From NCBI RefSeq assembly GCF_019396325.1, contig NZ_JAHKRO010000027.1:1-64000 (forward strand): DNA of 64,000 nucleotides, given 5' to 3'. The stretch is from Nonomuraea ceibae. GTDB taxonomy: Bacteria > Actinomycetota > Actinomycetes > Streptosporangiales > Streptosporangiaceae. Position numbers and translations under genes: made by a program. Each line of letters begins with the position of its first letter. Within the stretch, counting starts at the first letter, position 1. This document shows positions 15,200-23,973 of this stretch, piece by piece. The notes beneath the pieces are model-generated. The model saw nothing but the letters and a program-made list of their open reading frames with translations. It ran no database searches and was not told the DNA's origin.

Positions 15200-16126
15200 T
15201 CAATGAGGGTTGGCCGTAGGCCGAGGGGCCACGACAAGTCCGACCGTGTTCGGCGCGTGGCCGCCGAACACCTCGTGCACGTACCAGTCATCAGGGACAC
15301 TTTCCGGTCGCAGGACGTGCGCCGAGAAGTCCCATCCGGCGCCGTCACGGGGACGCGGTTCAGGAGGGGCCTGGTGGTAGGACTCGACGATGGCACCCCG
15401 CTCCCGTAGCAGGGCCTTGACCTCGGCCACCGTGTGATTGGCCGGTTCCGCCCCTTCCAGAACCTCGCCACGCGCCACGGGATCACCAGTGATCTCGTAC
15501 CTCTCCCCAGGGCGGGCGGGGCGGCCGAAAACGAGCTCGAACGGACTGCGCAGGTCGGCGGGAATGCTCACGCCGGCCTGGCACCACCTCCGGCTGCAGT
15601 CAGCGCCTTCGATGAGTTTGATGCGGTTGTCGTCGGGTTCGCCGTCGATGGTGAACCCGTCGGGATGGAAGGTCACTCTCCGCTGGGGAGCGGACACCGA
15701 AACGAGCGTGCCGACCAGGCTCGGCGAGGCGGGCTTCATGGTCAGGGTGACGTTCAGGCCGTGCGCGGCGAAGTCCTCGCGAAAGCGCCGAGGGTCGGCG
15801 TCGGGGTCCACGATCCGCACGTTGATGTAGTCGCCGTTCTCGGCGAACGCCAGCGCCTTGGCCGGTCCCACGACGAACGGCCCCACCTCCTGCGGCTGCA
15901 GGAGGACCGGCAGAGCGGTCGCCAAACCCACCAGAACGGCCGCCACGGGAGCGAGGGCGAGCCACCGGCGCCGGATCCAGCGACGTCGTGGCGTGGCAGC
16001 GGCCGAGGCGGAGTCCCCGAGAATGGCGTCCAGAGTTGCGGTGAGATCGCCCGGCCTGGCCTGCACGTGCTGGGCTGGGTCGTGGGCCCGGAGCAATCGG
16101 GTGAGCTGCTCGAGATCGGTGGTCAC
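15200..16126 (-). CDS. Membrane-anchored partner of the adjacent ECF sigma factor
   Basis: A 308-residue protein with GTG start overlapping the sigma stop (GTGA). Residues 1-50 are cytoplasmic and charged, residues 55-77 form one membrane helix, and about 230 residues lie outside. The N-terminal part contains no HxxxCxxC zinc motif, so it is not a ZAS anti-sigma factor. The outer domain includes ADCSRRWCQAG with two close Cys and a long acidic region. Tight coupling to an ECF sigma gene suggests it regulates that factor. No enzymatic motif was found, and the family is unrecognised apart from general similarity in layout to the 32.5 kb partner. Confidence 0.7.
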   Translation of the reverse strand: MTTDLEQLTRLLRAHDPAQHVQARPGDLTATLDAILGDSASAAATPRRRWIRRRWLALAPVAAVLVGLATALPVLLQPQEVGPFVVGPAKALAFAENGDYINVRIVDPDADPRRFREDFAAHGLNVTLTMKPASPSLVGTLVSVSAPQRRVTFHPDGFTIDGEPDDNRIKLIEGADCSRRWCQAGVSIPADLRSPFELVFGRPARPGERYEITGDPVARGEVLEGAEPANHTVAEVKALLRERGAIVESYHQAPPEPRPRDGAGWDFSAHVLRPESVPDDWYVHEVFGGHAPNTVGLVVAPRPTANPH

Positions 16127-16656
16127 AGGCTGTTCCCCTCGAAAGACGGCTTCCGGTCGGCGATGGGTGGTGCGTCCTTGGAGAGCAGGTGGCTCAGTCG
16201 TTTACGGGCGCGGTGCAGCCGCATCGCTGCCGTCGGCCGTGAACAGCCCACCACCGCCGCCGCCTGGCGCAGGTCGAGCCCTTCCCATGACATCAACAGC
16301 AGCAGCTCCCGGTCGGCCTCACTCAAGCTGCGTAACGCGGTCAGCGCTTCCTGTCGTGCGGCAACACCGGCGGCATGGTCGTCTTCGACGTCGGAGAGCA
16401 TCAGGGACCCGTCCCAGAGGAGACCGTCTCGCCGGTTGTCCCGTCGGATCGCGTTCGAGATGAGGTTCCGGGCGGTCGCGTACAGCCAGGGCAAGGGTTG
16501 GCCGGACGGGAAACGGTGGTACTTCTCCCAGGCCACCTTGAACGTCTCTGCTGCTATGTCCGCGGCCTCCACCGGACCCACCCGTCGCCAGGCATACCGC
16601 AGCACCGCCTCGTAGTGTTCATGGAACATATGGGTGAAGCCGGCCTCATCGCTCAC
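16123..16656 (-). CDS. RNA polymerase ECF sigma factor
   Basis: A 177-residue protein with GTG start at 16656 and GAGGAG upstream. Region 2 spans residues 8-75 (FHEHYEAVLRYAWRRVG, then AADIAAETFKVAWEK and PLPWLYATARNLI). Region 4 spans residues 108-160 (LSEADRELLLLMSWEGLDLRQAA, then SRPTAAMRLHRARKRL). It is closely similar in both regions to the sigma factor at 31.9 kb, so the two are probably paralogues. It is coupled to a single-helix membrane protein that likely controls it. A tandem GATGCAC repeat (16682-16695) lies in its upstream region. Confidence 0.9.
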   Translation of the reverse strand: MSDEAGFTHMFHEHYEAVLRYAWRRVGPVEAADIAAETFKVAWEKYHRFPSGQPLPWLYATARNLISNAIRRDNRRDGLLWDGSLMLSDVEDDHAAGVAARQEALTALRSLSEADRELLLLMSWEGLDLRQAAAVVGCSRPTAAMRLHRARKRLSHLLSKDAPPIADRKPSFEGNSL

Positions 16657-16833
16657 GCTCCGTCTCCTCTGTGGCGTGCTGATGCACGATGCACCATCTA
16701 CCCGGTAAATGTCGCGAGCCGGGTGAGTATCACCACGCGTGGCGCTGTTCTGCGCGCGGCATGACCAGCAGAGCGGATGCCGCGGCGCCGCCGGAGCTGC
16801 TCACCCACCCGCCGGTCTGCTGAGCCCGGGTGG

Positions 16834-17958
16834 TCAGGCCAGGTAGGTGGTCTGCGGGTGCAGGTGGGCGTCCAGGATGACGAGGTCGGCGCGGTGGCCG
16901 GGCTCCAGGGCGCCGCGTCCGGGGAGGTCGAGGACGTCGGCCGGGTTGGCGGTCGCCATGCGCAGCGCGGTGTGGACGGGGACGCGGGCCGCTCGCACCA
17001 GGTGGCGGACGCAGTCGGTGAGGAAGGCGGTCGATCCGGCGAGGCGGTCGGTGCCGGCCAGCCGGGCCGTGCCGCCGGAGACGTCGACGGTGCGGTCGGC
17101 GAAGGCGTAGCGGCCGTCGCCGAGGCCGGCGGCGGCCATGGCGTCCGTGACGAGGACGGCGCGGGTGCCGTCACCGGTGGCCAGGGCCAGGACGGGCGGC
17201 AGCACGTGCTGCCCGTCGGCGATCAGTTCGTAGGTCAGCCGCGGGTCGGTGAGGGCGGCGGCGACGGGGCCGGGGGTGCGGTGGCCGAGCGGGGGCATGG
17301 CGTTGAACAGGTGGGTGACGTGCCGGGCGCCGGCGTCGGCGGCGGCGCGTACCTGGTCGTAGGTGGCGTCCGTGTGCCCGATCGCGAACACGCAGTCGCC
17401 GGAGTAGGCGGCGATGAGGTCGAGCGCTCCGGGCAGTTCGGGCGCGATGGTCATGACGGTGGGGAGGCCGTCGGCGAGCTCCAGGAGGTCTTCGAGGAGG
17501 GTCCGGTCCGGCGGGCGCAGCGCCGACTCGGTCTGGGCGCCGCGACGGGCGGGGGCGAGGAACGGGCCCTCGAAGTGCACGCCCACGAGGTTGGGCACGC
17601 CGGGATCTCTGGCCGCCTCGCACACCGCCCGGGCGGCGGCCCGCATCAGGGGCTGGTCGACCGTCGCCACGGAGCCGAGCATGGCGGTGGTGCCCCGCCG
17701 CAGGTGGGCCTCGGCCGCCGTGCGCACGTCGGCGGGGTCGCCGGTGTAGACGGCCGCGCCGCCGCCGCCGTGACAGTGCAGGTCGACCAGGCCGGGAGCC
17801 AGGTACGCGCCGCCGACGTCCACGATCGGCGCACCGCCGGCCGGGTACGGCGAACCGTACCCGAGGGCGGTGATCCGGCCCGCGTCGGTGCGCAGCCAGC
17901 CGGGCTCGACCCGGTCGGCGAGCACCAGCTGGGCGTTCACGAAGAGCCGGGCGGTCAC
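16834..17958 (-). CDS. nagA: N-acetylglucosamine-6-phosphate deacetylase
   Basis: A 374-residue amidohydrolase that removes acetate from GlcNAc-6-phosphate, giving glucosamine-6-phosphate. The metal and catalytic residues are all visible: H61 and H63 in DLHCHGGGG, E130 in GVHFEGPF, H195 in GHTDATYDQ, H216 in THLFNAM and D272 in VTDAM. It starts at GTG 17958, overlapping the stop of the GH3 glucosaminidase gene, and is the last gene of the aminosugar operon. Neither a GlcNAc kinase nor nagB (glucosamine-6-phosphate deaminase) is present nearby, so the flanking steps must be encoded elsewhere. Confidence 0.95.
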   Translation of the reverse strand: MTARLFVNAQLVLADRVEPGWLRTDAGRITALGYGSPYPAGGAPIVDVGGAYLAPGLVDLHCHGGGGAAVYTGDPADVRTAAEAHLRRGTTAMLGSVATVDQPLMRAAARAVCEAARDPGVPNLVGVHFEGPFLAPARRGAQTESALRPPDRTLLEDLLELADGLPTVMTIAPELPGALDLIAAYSGDCVFAIGHTDATYDQVRAAADAGARHVTHLFNAMPPLGHRTPGPVAAALTDPRLTYELIADGQHVLPPVLALATGDGTRAVLVTDAMAAAGLGDGRYAFADRTVDVSGGTARLAGTDRLAGSTAFLTDCVRHLVRAARVPVHTALRMATANPADVLDLPGRGALEPGHRADLVILDAHLHPQTTYLA

Positions 17959-19436
17959 CCGCGCCTCCCGGTGAGCGCCTCGACGGCGGCCTCGGCGCAG
18001 ACCCGGGAGGCGCCGAACGTGCGCACCCAGCCGCGGGCGGCGGAGAAGTCCAGCTGGGGGAAGCCCATGTCCAGGACGACGACGTCCGGGGTGGTGGCCA
18101 GGATGCGGTCGAGGATCGGGGCCTGCCACTCGAACCGGTGCGGGCTCCTGACCAGGATCACCACGTCGCCCGAGGCCCCGTACTGCTCGCGGAACTCCGA
18201 GATGGCCGCGTGCACGATCCCGGGGCCGTTGTACGTGCCGGCCGCCACGGTCACCTGTTCGACGGTGCGGCCGGGCGTGGCCAGCAGCGTCTCCACGTTC
18301 CCCGGCCCGCCGCCCGAGGCGGGTGAGGCGACCGGTTCGAGGCGGACGACCAGGGTGGCGTCCCCGCGCAGCAGCGGGTCCCCCGACACCCGCGCCGCCC
18401 GCCGCGCCAGCCGCAGCCCGAGCCCGCTGTCGGCCTCGTCGTCGAGCGGGCTGTCCGGGGCGCCGCGCCGGCCCATGCGCCGCAGCCGGTCGGCGGCCTG
18501 TTCGAGGCGTTCGGCGGGGAGGTCGCCGGTGCGCACGGCCTCGACGATGGCGTGGGCGGCGGTCCTGACGTCCTCGCCGTAGGCCCACGCGCCCAGGCAC
18601 AGGGCGTCGGCCCCGGCGCGCAGGGCCAGGACGGCGGCTTCGCCCAGCGGCGCGACGTCGGCCACGCCGCGCATCTCCAGGGCGTCGGTGATCACGACGC
18701 CGTCGAAGCCCAGCTCGTCGCGGAGCAGGCCGGTGATCACCGGCGCGCTGATCGACGCCGGAAGCTCGTCCAGGGCGGACACCCGGGGGTGGGAGACCAT
18801 GATCGAGTCGACGCCGGCCGCGATCGCCGAGCGGAACGGGTCGAGGTAGTGGTCGACGAGCTCGTCCCGGCTCAGGTCGAGGTCGGGGGTGCCGAGGTGG
18901 GCGTCGGTGCCGCTGAGGCCGTGGCCGGGGAAGTGCTTGGCGCAGGCGCTCACCCCGGCGGCCTGGAGCCCCTCGATCCAGGCGGCGGCGTGCGCGGCCA
19001 CGTGCGCCCGGATGCCGCTGAAGCAGCGTACGCCGTTGGGGCTGAAGGGGTTGACGGCGGTGTCGACGGCGGGGGCGAGGTCCCAGGTCACCCCGGCGGC
19101 GCGCAGCGCGAGCCCGATCTGGTGGGCGCAGGCCCTGGTCGCGTCGAGGTCGTCGATCCGGCCGAGGGCGAGGTTGCCCGGCGTGGAGATCCCGCCGGCC
19201 GCCTCCAGCCGGGTGACGTCGCCGCCCTCCTCGTCGATCGCCAGGTGCAGGGAGGGGGAGAGCTCGCGCAGCCCGGCGGTGAGGCCGCGCAGCTGGTCCT
19301 GGTCGACGATGTCCTTGCCGAACAGGACGAACCCGCCGAGGCCGGCGGCCACCGGCCCGTCGATCCAGCGCGGGATGGCGGGGCGGCCGAGAGCGGGGAA
19401 GAGTACGGCGTGTGCGAGCCGTTCGAGGTGATCCAT
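17955..19436 (-). CDS. Glycoside hydrolase family 3 beta-N-acetylglucosaminidase (NagZ-like)
   Basis: A 493-residue protein starting at ATG 19436. The NagZ features are AIDEEGGDVTRL (residues 66-77), KHFPGHG (167-173) with the following D178-A-H180 catalytic dyad, and the nucleophile D251 in VITDALEMRG. A C-terminal extension of about 150 residues goes beyond the single barrel of enteric NagZ, as in many actinobacterial GH3 enzymes. No signal peptide is present, so it should cleave imported GlcNAc oligosaccharides or muropeptides in the cytoplasm. It lies between two permease genes and nagA, which supports a chitin- or peptidoglycan-sugar role. Confidence 0.9.
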   Translation of the reverse strand: MDHLERLAHAVLFPALGRPAIPRWIDGPVAAGLGGFVLFGKDIVDQDQLRGLTAGLRELSPSLHLAIDEEGGDVTRLEAAGGISTPGNLALGRIDDLDATRACAHQIGLALRAAGVTWDLAPAVDTAVNPFSPNGVRCFSGIRAHVAAHAAAWIEGLQAAGVSACAKHFPGHGLSGTDAHLGTPDLDLSRDELVDHYLDPFRSAIAAGVDSIMVSHPRVSALDELPASISAPVITGLLRDELGFDGVVITDALEMRGVADVAPLGEAAVLALRAGADALCLGAWAYGEDVRTAAHAIVEAVRTGDLPAERLEQAADRLRRMGRRGAPDSPLDDEADSGLGLRLARRAARVSGDPLLRGDATLVVRLEPVASPASGGGPGNVETLLATPGRTVEQVTVAAGTYNGPGIVHAAISEFREQYGASGDVVILVRSPHRFEWQAPILDRILATTPDVVVLDMGFPQLDFSAARGWVRTFGASRVCAEAAVEALTGRRG

Positions 19437-19453
19437 GAGACTCCTGTCGGATG

Positions 19454-20296
19454 TCAGCCCTTGACCGCGCCCGCCGCCAGCCCGCCGACGAGCCGGCGCT
19501 GGAGGAAGAGGAAGAAGACGAGGACGGGCAGGGAGAAGATGGCCGAGGCGGCGATCGTCTCGCCGTAGTCGACCTGGGGCGCGGTGCTGAACGACACGAG
19601 CCATACGGGCAGCGTGTAGTTCTCCTGCGACCGCATGAGCACGTACGCGAAGAGGTAGTCGTCCCAGGCGTTGATGAACGCGAAGACCGACGTGACGACG
19701 ATCCCGGGGGCGAGCAGGGGAAGCACCACCCGGCGGAAGGCCTGCAGCCGGTCGCAGCCGTCGATCATCGCCGCCTCCTCCAGCTCGACGGGCACCCCGG
19801 CGACGAAGGCGCGCAGGTTCCACACGGTGAACGGCAGGACGAAGGACAGGTACGTGAGGACGAGCCCGGGGAGCATGTCGAGCGCCCCGATGTCACGCAG
19901 CATCAGGTAGAGCGGGATGACCATCGCCGAGCCGGGGATCATCTGGACGAGAACGAGCACGGCCAGCAGGGTCCGGCGCCCGCCGAAGGCGAACCGCACG
20001 GTGGCGAACGCCGCCGCCACGGCCACGGCCATCGACAGCACGACCGTGATCAGCGACACGACCAGCGAGTTGCGCAGGAAGGTCAGGAACTCGGGCGCGG
20101 CCAGGGTCCTGGTGAAGTTCTCCGTGCTGGGCGGCCACGGCACGAACTGCGGCGTCAGCGACAGGACCTGCCCCGGCGGCTTGAACGCGGTCGCGAACAT
20201 CCAGTACACGGGGAAGATCATGACGACGGCGGCGAGGACGACCACCGCGTCGACGGCCAGCCGGCGGCGGGTGCGGAAGTCGCGCAGGGCGTTCAT
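19454..20296 (-). CDS. Carbohydrate ABC transporter permease (MalG type)
   Basis: A 280-residue inner-membrane protein with six predicted helices. The EAA loop that contacts the ATPase reads EEAAMIDGCDRLQAFRRVVLPLLAPG, given here in two parts: EEAAMIDG and RRVVLPLLAPG (residues about 185-210). ATG 20296 overlaps the stop of the first permease (ATGA). It forms the translocation pore with its partner. No ATPase gene is in the operon, so a shared MsiK-type ATPase elsewhere is expected, as for most actinobacterial sugar importers. Confidence 0.92.
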   Translation of the reverse strand: MNALRDFRTRRRLAVDAVVVLAAVVMIFPVYWMFATAFKPPGQVLSLTPQFVPWPPSTENFTRTLAAPEFLTFLRNSLVVSLITVVLSMAVAVAAAFATVRFAFGGRRTLLAVLVLVQMIPGSAMVIPLYLMLRDIGALDMLPGLVLTYLSFVLPFTVWNLRAFVAGVPVELEEAAMIDGCDRLQAFRRVVLPLLAPGIVVTSVFAFINAWDDYLFAYVLMRSQENYTLPVWLVSFSTAPQVDYGETIAASAIFSLPVLVFFLFLQRRLVGGLAAGAVKG

Positions 20297-21258
20297 GCCA
20301 CCTCGCCCCCCTTCGTGAGACGGCGGACGTACAGGACGGCGAAGACCGACAGGAGCGCGATCGTGATGACGGAGATCGCCGACCCGGCTCCGTAGTCGTT
20401 CGCGGTGAAGGCCTGGACGTAGGCGTAGACCGAGACGGTCGTCGTCTGGCCGGACGGCCCGCCCTGCGTCAGCACCCAGAACGGGGTGAAGGAGTTCACC
20501 GACCAGATCACCTCGAGGACGACGAGGACGGCGAGCACGGGCCGCATCAGCGGGAGCGTGATGCGGCGCAGCGTCTGCCAGGCCCCCGCGCCGTCGATGC
20601 CGGACGCCTCGTACAGGGCCGACGGGATCTGGAGCAGGGCCGCGTACATCGTGAGGATCACGAACGGCAACCCCTTCCAGACGATGAGCACGATGATCAG
20701 TACGAGCGCCGGGCCGGGCTCGGAGAACCAGTCGCGCGCGGTCAGGTCGCCGAACACGCCGAGCTGGGTCAGCATCCAGTTCGCCACGCCGTACTGCGGC
20801 TGGAACAGCCACTGCCAGATCAGCGCGGCCGAGACCATCGGCATGGCCCAGACCAGGACGAGGCAGACCACGAAGACGAGCCTGGCCCACGCCGAGGTGC
20901 GGGTCAGCGCCCTGGCCAGGGCGAAGCCCAGCGCCATCATGGCCGCGACGCAGGCGGCGGTGACGACGACGGTGCGCCCGAGCACCGCCCAGAAGGCCGG
21001 GTCGGCCAGCACGTCGGTGTAGTTGGCCACGCCCACGAAGGGCGCCTCGCCGGTGAACAGCGAGCGGGAGTCGAACTTCTGGAACGACAGGACGACGAGC
21101 CGGACGACCGGATAGCCGAGGGTCACGGCCAGCACGATCACCGCCGGCGCGACCAGCCCGTAGGGCAGCCGGGAGCGGCGATCGCGCGCCGGGGCGGGCT
21201 CGCGGGACTCACCCCGGTCCGGCCCGAGACTCACCGCCCCCTGAGTCTGGAGTGCCAT
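20293..21258 (-). CDS. Carbohydrate ABC transporter permease (MalF type)
   Basis: A 321-residue protein with a 30-residue charged cytoplasmic N-terminus and six predicted helices beginning near residue 33 (YGLVAPAVIVLAVTLGYP). The EAA motif YEASGIDGAGAW with RRITLPLMRP sits near residue 215-240. It starts one base after the stop of the solute-binding protein gene and overlaps the next permease. Together these three genes encode an importer for an aminosugar or its oligomers, judging from the GH3 and NagA enzymes downstream. Confidence 0.92.
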   Translation of the reverse strand: MALQTQGAVSLGPDRGESREPAPARDRRSRLPYGLVAPAVIVLAVTLGYPVVRLVVLSFQKFDSRSLFTGEAPFVGVANYTDVLADPAFWAVLGRTVVVTAACVAAMMALGFALARALTRTSAWARLVFVVCLVLVWAMPMVSAALIWQWLFQPQYGVANWMLTQLGVFGDLTARDWFSEPGPALVLIIVLIVWKGLPFVILTMYAALLQIPSALYEASGIDGAGAWQTLRRITLPLMRPVLAVLVVLEVIWSVNSFTPFWVLTQGGPSGQTTTVSVYAYVQAFTANDYGAGSAISVITIALLSVFAVLYVRRLTKGGEVA

Positions 21259-21259
21259 G

Positions 21260-22573
21260 TCAGGAGGTCGTCCCCGTCGCGTTGAACGCCTTGGCGATGT
21301 GGGCGTCGTACTCGGCGGCCCGGGCGGCGATGTCCTTGCCTGCGGCGATGTCGGAGAAGAACTGCTCGTTGTAGCGTTCGCCGTCGAGCGTCGCCTGGCC
21401 CGGGGTCACCGGCAGCGCGTGGTTGCTCCTGACGGCCTCGGCGCCGGTCGTGAGCGCCTCGGTCACCCCGTCGGCGGGCATGAATGCGGGCGAGATCGGC
21501 ATGAGGTTGAGCTTCTGCGCCATCAGCCCCTGGAACTCGCGGCCGGTGACCACCCGCAGCCAGTCCTTGGCGGCGTTCGGCCTGGTGGTCGCCGCCGAGA
21601 CGCCGATCGTCGAACCGGCGACGATCGTCGGCAGCGGCTTGCCCTTCTCGTAGCCGGGCATCACGAAGTAGCCGAGCTTGTCCTTCAGCTTCGGGTTCTT
21701 CTCCAGCACCTTGTCCGGCTCCCAGGCCCGGACGTAGAGCATCGCCGTCTGCTCGTCGGCGAAGAGCTGGGTCTGGTCCGGGCTGTTGGTGTTGCTGCCG
21801 ACGGACGAGGGCGTGGAGCAGGTGTTCTGGAAGTCCTTCCACTCCCGCAGCCCCTCCTGGGCCTGGGGCGTGCTCATCGCGCCCTTCCAGGTGTCGCCGT
21901 CGCGGGTGGCCACGTCGCCGCCCTTGCCGAAGACGAACGGCGCGCCGGCGAACCAGTACTGGCCCGGCATGTAGAAGCCGGAGAAGTTCTTGGTTGCGGA
22001 GTTCTTCTCGGCGAGGGTCTCGCAGGCGCTCTTGAGCTCCTCAATCGTGGCCGGCGGCTCGTCGATGCCCGCCTCGGCGAACAGGTCCTTGTTGTAGAGC
22101 ACCACCTTGGTCCCGCCGTACAGCGGGGTGGCGTACAGCTTGCCCTGGTGGGTGGAGGGCTGGGCGAGACCGTCGAGCCAGGTGGCCGACTCCTCGAAGC
22201 CGGCCTTGTCCGCCGTCAGGTCGAGCAGCGCTCCCGAGTACGACTGCAGCGGGGTCTGTGTGTTGCCCATCTCGACGACGTCCGGCCCCTTCCCGGACGC
22301 CAGCGCGGTCGTGATCTTGGTGGCGATGCTGTCCCACTGCTGGATCTCGACCTTGACGTCGATGCCCGGCTGCTTCTTGGCGAACGCCGCCTTGGCCTGT
22401 TCGATGATCTCGGAGTCGCCGGGCCCGCCCGTCATCATCCAGACGGTCAGGGTGCCGGACTCCGGCCCGCTGTCACCGGAGCCGCCGCCCGCGCCACCGC
22501 ACCCGGCGGTGAGTACGAGCAGGCCGGCCAGAGTCAGTGCGCCGTGGACGACGGCGGTCCTCCTGGTTCGCAT
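21260..22573 (-). CDS. Sugar ABC transporter solute-binding lipoprotein
   Basis: A 437-residue protein with a basic N-terminus, a hydrophobic segment and the lipobox LTAGC (lipidated C25), followed by a Gly/Ser linker. The mature domain is an MalE-like type I sugar-binding fold (LTVWMMTGGPGDSE near the start, then a long helical second lobe). It starts at ATG 22573 with AAGGAA about 7 bases upstream and heads the five-gene operon. The ligand is inferred to be GlcNAc or a GlcNAc oligomer from the downstream NagZ- and NagA-type genes; DasA- and NgcE-like binding proteins have similar settings. Confidence 0.92.
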   Translation of the reverse strand: MRTRRTAVVHGALTLAGLLVLTAGCGGAGGGSGDSGPESGTLTVWMMTGGPGDSEIIEQAKAAFAKKQPGIDVKVEIQQWDSIATKITTALASGKGPDVVEMGNTQTPLQSYSGALLDLTADKAGFEESATWLDGLAQPSTHQGKLYATPLYGGTKVVLYNKDLFAEAGIDEPPATIEELKSACETLAEKNSATKNFSGFYMPGQYWFAGAPFVFGKGGDVATRDGDTWKGAMSTPQAQEGLREWKDFQNTCSTPSSVGSNTNSPDQTQLFADEQTAMLYVRAWEPDKVLEKNPKLKDKLGYFVMPGYEKGKPLPTIVAGSTIGVSAATTRPNAAKDWLRVVTGREFQGLMAQKLNLMPISPAFMPADGVTEALTTGAEAVRSNHALPVTPGQATLDGERYNEQFFSDIAAGKDIAARAAEYDAHIAKAFNATGTTS

Positions 22574-22642
22574 CGGGGGTTCCTTCCATGGGGGATGTGA
22601 GGGGGTTCGTGGGGGTGGCTGGTTCGGGCGTCCGCAGGCGGG

Positions 22643-23842
22643 TCAGCCGGGATGGACGGGCGCCTCTTCGAGGGCCTTGACCGCGCGGGCCCGGTCCACC
22701 TCGATCTGGTTGATGTGCTCCTCCAGCACGCCGAGCGAGGCGTACAGGTCGCCGAGTGCGATGGCCAGCGCGCCGAGCAGGCCCGCCTGGCCGCCGAGCA
22801 TGGTGCGGCGGACCCGGGTGCTGACGCCGACGAGGTCGAGCACCTCGCCCTGGACCTCGTCGAGCGCCGACTCGGCCAGGCCGTCGCCGAACCCGCCGGT
22901 CACGATGACCGTGCGCGGCTCGTAGGCCAGGGCCACGATCGACACCAGGTGGACGAGCGCGTCGCGGATGCGCTGCCGCAGGTCGCCGAAGCGCTCGGGC
23001 TCCTCCAGGATCTGCCTGGCGTGCGTCACGTCGTACCCGGCGGCGCGGGCGTGGGCGACGAGGCCGGCGCCGGAGACGAGGTCACGCAGCCGGGTCTTGG
23101 TGCCGGGGATGAGCAGCCGCCCGAACTCGCCGAGGAGCCCGTCCTTGCCGGACAGGACCTGGCCGTTCATCGCCGCCGCGGAACCGAGGCCGGTGCCCAG
23201 CGTGAGCAGCACCGCGGTCTCCTTCTCGGCCAGCGCGCCGTACTGGAGCTCGCCCACCAGGGCCAGCTTGGAGTCGTTGTCCAGCGTCGTCGGCACGGCG
23301 ATGCGCTCGCGCAGGGCGTCGACGAAGACCGTGCCGTGGAGCTGCGGCAGGTTGTGCGAGCCGACGACCCGTGACCTGTCGCCCGACACCACACCCGGCA
23401 GTCCCACGGCGACCGCGCCGAGCGGGCCGTGCTGTCCCGATACCGCGCCGGCCAGCTCGTGGATGCGCTCGGCCATCCAGCCGGCCAGCCGCTCGCCGTC
23501 GAGCGCGAGCGGGGTGGGGTGCTTGGCCCGGACCAGCGTGTTGCCCAGCGCGTCGGCGACGGCGAAGCGGCAGTTGGTGCCGCCGAGGTCGATGCAGCCC
23601 ACCAGGTGCACGGAGCCGTCGAACTGGACGAGAGTCGACGGCCTTCCTCTGCCGCTGGCCGGTTGCACGGCCGCGTCCCGGGCGAAACCGCGTGAACGCA
23701 GGTCGTCCACGATGCGGAACACGGTGGCACGACTGAGCCCGGTGCCCTCCACGATCTGTCCACGCTCCAGGGAACGCCCGGAGAGCAGCGTGGACAGGAC
23801 CGCGCTGCGGTTGGTGGCACGAGGTTCGGTGGCAGAGTGCAT
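22643..23842 (-). CDS. ROK family transcriptional regulator
   Basis: A 399-residue protein. Residues 10-70 are a winged helix (GQIVEGTGLSRATVFRIVDDL), and residues 80-370 are the ROK sugar-kinase-like fold with IDLGGTNCRFAVAD (phosphate 1), LDNDSK (Asp position of ROK kinases) and LTLGTGLGSA (phosphate 2). The ExGH sugar motif is replaced by GEFGR, and the usual CxCGxxGC zinc site is absent. Kinase activity is therefore doubtful and a NagC-like repressor role is likely. The gene lies directly upstream of the sugar operon in the same direction and probably represses it. An AT-rich dyad precedes its start. Confidence 0.88.
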   Translation of the reverse strand: MHSATEPRATNRSAVLSTLLSGRSLERGQIVEGTGLSRATVFRIVDDLRSRGFARDAAVQPASGRGRPSTLVQFDGSVHLVGCIDLGGTNCRFAVADALGNTLVRAKHPTPLALDGERLAGWMAERIHELAGAVSGQHGPLGAVAVGLPGVVSGDRSRVVGSHNLPQLHGTVFVDALRERIAVPTTLDNDSKLALVGELQYGALAEKETAVLLTLGTGLGSAAAMNGQVLSGKDGLLGEFGRLLIPGTKTRLRDLVSGAGLVAHARAAGYDVTHARQILEEPERFGDLRQRIRDALVHLVSIVALAYEPRTVIVTGGFGDGLAESALDEVQGEVLDLVGVSTRVRRTMLGGQAGLLGALAIALGDLYASLGVLEEHINQIEVDRARAVKALEEAPVHPG

Positions 23843-23859
23843 TTATTTCTCTCAGCTTG

Positions 23860-23871
23860 AACAAAAATGTT
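23860..23871. promoter_or_regulatory. AT-rich dyad before the ROK gene
   Basis: AACA-AAAA-TGTT lies 18 bases upstream of the ROK start within a 35-base stretch that is unusually AT-rich for this genome. It is a candidate self-operator and promoter region for the ROK regulator. Confidence 0.35.
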
Positions 23872-23938
23872 GGCCGTGAGTGTAACCACAGGACCACGCG
23901 GTTGTCACCACCCCCGCTCTTGCGTCCGGCCCCGCTGG

Positions 23939-23951
23939 TTTGTAATGCAAA
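23939..23951. promoter_or_regulatory. Short inverted repeat before the MarR gene
   Basis: TTTG, five bases, CAAA lies about 22 bases upstream of the marR-type ATG. TTG-n5-CAA half-sites are common for MarR proteins, so this may be its own operator. The arms are short. Confidence 0.35.
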
Positions 23952-23973
23952 GCACGATGGGTAGCGTGAGCAC

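Noticed and set aside
17959..18600. A 5' extension of nagA into the glucosaminidase gene.
   Set aside because: It is only an open alternate frame of the GH3 gene; the GTG at 17958 overlaps the GH3 stop as expected in an operon.
22643..23842. ROK protein as the GlcNAc kinase of the operon.
   Set aside because: It has an N-terminal winged helix, and the ExGH and zinc motifs are lost, so a regulator is much more likely.
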